DNA from: Alphaproteobacteria bacterium
GTDB taxonomy: Bacteria > Pseudomonadota > Alphaproteobacteria > RF32 > CAG-239
DNA length: 64,000 nucleotides
Direction: 5' to 3'
NCBI GenBank assembly: GCA_020025875.1
Contig: JAHHRI010000002.1
Coordinates: 1 to 64,000, forward strand
Of this stretch, positions 61,938-64,000 are shown piece after piece. Every line of letters begins with the position of its first letter. Position 1 is the stretch's first letter. The notes under the pieces are model-generated. The model did no database searches. It had not been told where the DNA came from and worked only from the letters and a program-made list of their open reading frames with translations. The position numbers were made by a program, and so were the translations under genes.

Positions 61938-62993
61938 ATGGCAAAGATTTCAAAAAACAATGGTATGATTTTCTCAAAAGCTAAAATGCTTTGGCAATGG
62001 ATTTACAGAATAGGGGCAGCCGTGCTTGAAGGAGCTGTAGGGCTGTTCTTTGTTCTGGTGATGATCTTCATCATTTTTAATCCACTCTTTTTTATTCCGC
62101 TCTGCCTTCTTGCACCGCAAAGGGCAGCAAAACTTTTAGGAGTGGAGATGGTGCTGACAGATATAATGAAGGTGTTGTATACGCCGTTCATTGCTCTTCT
62201 GCCTTTTAGGTGGAAGAAGCATTTTATGGTGGTGTATGGCTTGAGTTCGTATTCAAACAAGATGCAATGTCGTTATTTTGCATCTGTGAAAAGCCAGAAA
62301 AAGAGGACTGAGCTGCTGAAAAGAGAAATGTCTCTTGAGGCTATCAGCTTTCTTTGGGCACAAAGTGAACACGATGTGCGCGAAGAAATCATCTTAGCAG
62401 ATGTGGTCTTGAACGACAAACAATTTAAAATGTTGGTCGACAAAGAAGAAACACTGCTTATAAGACGATACCTGAGCAAGAGAACACCGTCTGAAGCTAT
62501 GCTGCAGATGTTGTTGTCGGCACGGATGGCGGAGCCTTTCCTTTTCTGCGTTGAGCAGTATGGTCTGTCCGCTCGTTTGATAGGCGAAGTGTTTGCTTTG
62601 GAAAAGCTCAGCGGTTCAGATATGGAAAGTGAACGTTCTAAAATGTTCCGTCAACAAATCGTTGGCTTGACACAGCAAGCACTGAACCGATACGCTCAGC
62701 GACAGATGGTGCGGCAAGCCCATAGTCAGGAGGAATGGCAACTCTTTTTGCAGCAGCAAGACAGTTTGTGTCTGGCGGCGCAAAAGATGATGAATGTTTG
62801 GCAGTATAATGTATATCATGCTGCTGGCTTCCATCTTTCTGCCGAGGCAATCGTATGGTTCCTCAGCAAGGGAGATGCGTCAATGTGGAGATGTATTTTG
62901 AAATACGAACCCCAAAGCGCATTCAACGGAGAGGCGCAAGCCTTAATCAATGCCAATCCTCAGCTGATGAGTTTAGCTTTGAGTAACTCTTAA
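61938..62993 (+). CDS. Orphan membrane protein
   Basis: 351 residues, not recognised. A hydrophobic N-terminal half (about 30-65, LFFVLVMIFIIFNPLFFIPL, and a further stretch near 75-95) gives two membrane passes; residues 110-351 are helical, rich in Gln, Met, Leu and Glu, with repeated helical units reminiscent of solenoid repeats (LSARMAEPFLFCVEQYGL). No ribosome-binding site is visible before the ATG. The gene stands alone between ftsY and mutY, with its own terminator. Confidence 0.65.
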   Translation: MAKISKNNGMIFSKAKMLWQWIYRIGAAVLEGAVGLFFVLVMIFIIFNPLFFIPLCLLAPQRAAKLLGVEMVLTDIMKVLYTPFIALLPFRWKKHFMVVYGLSSYSNKMQCRYFASVKSQKKRTELLKREMSLEAISFLWAQSEHDVREEIILADVVLNDKQFKMLVDKEETLLIRRYLSKRTPSEAMLQMLLSARMAEPFLFCVEQYGLSARLIGEVFALEKLSGSDMESERSKMFRQQIVGLTQQALNRYAQRQMVRQAHSQEEWQLFLQQQDSLCLAAQKMMNVWQYNVYHAAGFHLSAEAIVWFLSKGDASMWRCILKYEPQSAFNGEAQALINANPQLMSLALSNS

Positions 62994-62995
62994 AT

Positions 62996-63040
62996 AAAAA
63001 AAGCGTTTTCTTTCGATTATGAAGGAAAACGCTTTTTTTG
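62996..63040 (+). terminator. Rho-independent terminator
   Basis: AAAGCGTTTTCTTTC and GAAGGAAAACGCTTT form a long stem followed by Ts; can act for the membrane protein gene, and less clearly for mutY. Confidence 0.75.
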
Positions 63041-63205
63041 TTGTCTTGGCTGCGGTTGTTTTGCTTCTGTTTTCAAATGATGGTTACGCCAGACTTGTTT
63101 TTTGAGCGGACAGTGTCTTGGGTGAGGCAGCAGGTATCGGGGCAGCTTGAAATGGAACAGGCTTTTGTGGCAATTCCCTTATGCTGCCGTGCGGAAAAGA
63201 AAAGT

Positions 63206-64000
63206 TTACCCGCAGAACAGTGCCGATGCCTGAATACGAACTTTTTGCATCAAGGTGGAAAAAGGGTAGTCCGTCAGTTGATTGATGTTTATGAAAAAAC
63301 CGTCATCAATGGGAGAAATATCTTGTTTTAAGTGCAGCGTGTATATTTTTAGTGTCAGACGTATGTGGGTAAAAATGTGAAGAACCGTTAGCCCGCTGTC
63401 TGAAGCATTGGCAACCATCGGAGAACCGTCATCTGTCCATGGAAATTCATATAGACCGGAAAGCAGACCTTTTTCGGAACGTTTGCGGATCAGAATTTCT
63501 TTTTTTTCGTTGAATATCAGGTAGACACTGCCGTTCTTGTCTTTTTTTGTCGGTTTGGCGCGGTTGGGAATTTGCTCAAGTTCCGGCAGCCCGCGGGACA
63601 GACAATCTTGCTGCCAAGGACAAAGCGGGCATTGTGGCTTTTTGGGCGTGCAAATCATTGCGCCCAGATCCATGATTGCGGAAGCATAATCGGCGGGATG
63701 TTGCCGATCGGTCAGGGCAGATGCTTTTTCGCGGATAAGGTTTTCTATTTCGCCGATCGGGGACATCAGCCGGTATAGTCGGCAAATAATGCGGATAACG
63801 TTGCCGTCGACGACGGTTTCCGGCAGGTTGAACGCAAGCGCGAGAAAGCTGGCGGCCGTATAGCTGCCGATACCTTTTAGTTTTAAGACGTCTTCCCGTT
63901 TTTGCGGAAACTGTCCGTTGAGATTGCGGACAATGGTTTGTGCGGCGGTATGCAACGCTTTGGCGCGCCTGTAGTAGCCAAGCCCCTGCCAATGACGGTA
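63206..64000 (-). CDS. mutY: Adenine DNA glycosylase MutY, N-terminus outside window
   Basis: The visible 265 residues start inside WQGLGYYRRAKAL, so the first 70-80 residues lie beyond the right edge. MutY removes adenine paired with 8-oxoguanine. Helix-hairpin-helix LKLKGIGSYTAASFLALAF, catalytic Asp in VVDGNVIRI and 4Fe-4S ligands C-x6-C-x2-C-x5-C (CTPKKPQCPLCPWQQDC) are present, followed by a NUDIX-like C-terminal domain that recognises 8-oxoG. Confidence 0.95.
   Translation of the reverse strand, partial: YRHWQGLGYYRRAKALHTAAQTIVRNLNGQFPQKREDVLKLKGIGSYTAASFLALAFNLPETVVDGNVIRIICRLYRLMSPIGEIENLIREKASALTDRQHPADYASAIMDLGAMICTPKKPQCPLCPWQQDCLSRGLPELEQIPNRAKPTKKDKNGSVYLIFNEKKEILIRKRSEKGLLSGLYEFPWTDDGSPMVANASDSGLTVLHIFTHIRLTLKIYTLHLKQDISPIDDGFFININQLTDYPFSTLMQKVRIQASALFCG

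Noticed and set aside
63038..63331. 97-residue plus-strand frame overlapping the mutY end
   Set aside because: It runs antisense to the conserved C-terminus of mutY and has no recognisable features.

Overview
The window looks like chromosome from a free-living or host-associated Alphaproteobacterium, probably an anaerobic gut-type lineage of moderate GC. Evidence for the class: rluD lies next to rpoH, mtaB next to ftsY, xseB next to ispA, and Maf-RNase G-YacG form one run; DksA has a single zinc-finger cysteine; the dcw cluster has the alphaproteobacterial order. Evidence for anaerobic life is a 1193-residue pyruvate:ferredoxin oxidoreductase (nifJ). NagA, NagB and a ROK sugar kinase suggest use of amino sugars. 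I cannot name the genus from sequence alone.

Layout. 0-4 kb: methyltransferase (cut by the window edge), guanine-deaminase-like enzyme, an exported HExxH protein and murA. 4.3-6.6 kb: a small AT-rich accessory patch holding an orphan gene, a densely hairpinned stretch that may be a structured RNA, a broken lipoprotein gene, a serine recombinase, and tRNA-Thr(GGT). 6.9-14.9 kb: ROK kinase, outer-membrane barrel, aldo/keto reductase, lipoprotein, then a murF-nrdR-nusB-def-fmt operon. 15-24.2 kb: FadL-like porin, Aas-type acyltransferase/acyl-ACP synthetase, OmpA lipoprotein, a second small barrel, an orphan type IV prepilin, dksA, and maf-rng-yacG. 24.5-32.8 kb (minus strand): division/cell-wall cluster mraY-ftsW-murG-murB-ftsQ-ftsA-ftsZ, from which the usual Mur ligases and Ddl are absent. 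32.9-38.6 kb: a tripartite RND efflux operon. 38.6-42.3 kb: lipoprotein, GST, solute-binding protein, ispA, xseB, ArsR regulator.

42.5-49.9 kb (minus strand) is the most unusual part: a six-gene operon ending in a VirD4/TraG-type coupling ATPase, with no VirB channel genes or relaxase in view. Two of its membrane proteins share an ungapped N-terminal module, about 36% identical over 78 residues by hand alignment, and one of them carries a long Arg/Asp-rich tract encoded partly by perfect 12-bp tandem repeats. This could be a coupling or substrate-recruitment complex that has not been described.

50-64 kb: rluD, rpoH, a degenerate GGDEF protein, a TrmN6-like methyltransferase, nifJ, nagA-nagB, mtaB-ftsY, an orphan membrane protein, and mutY (cut by the window edge). 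All assignments come from reading motifs and context; no database search was run.
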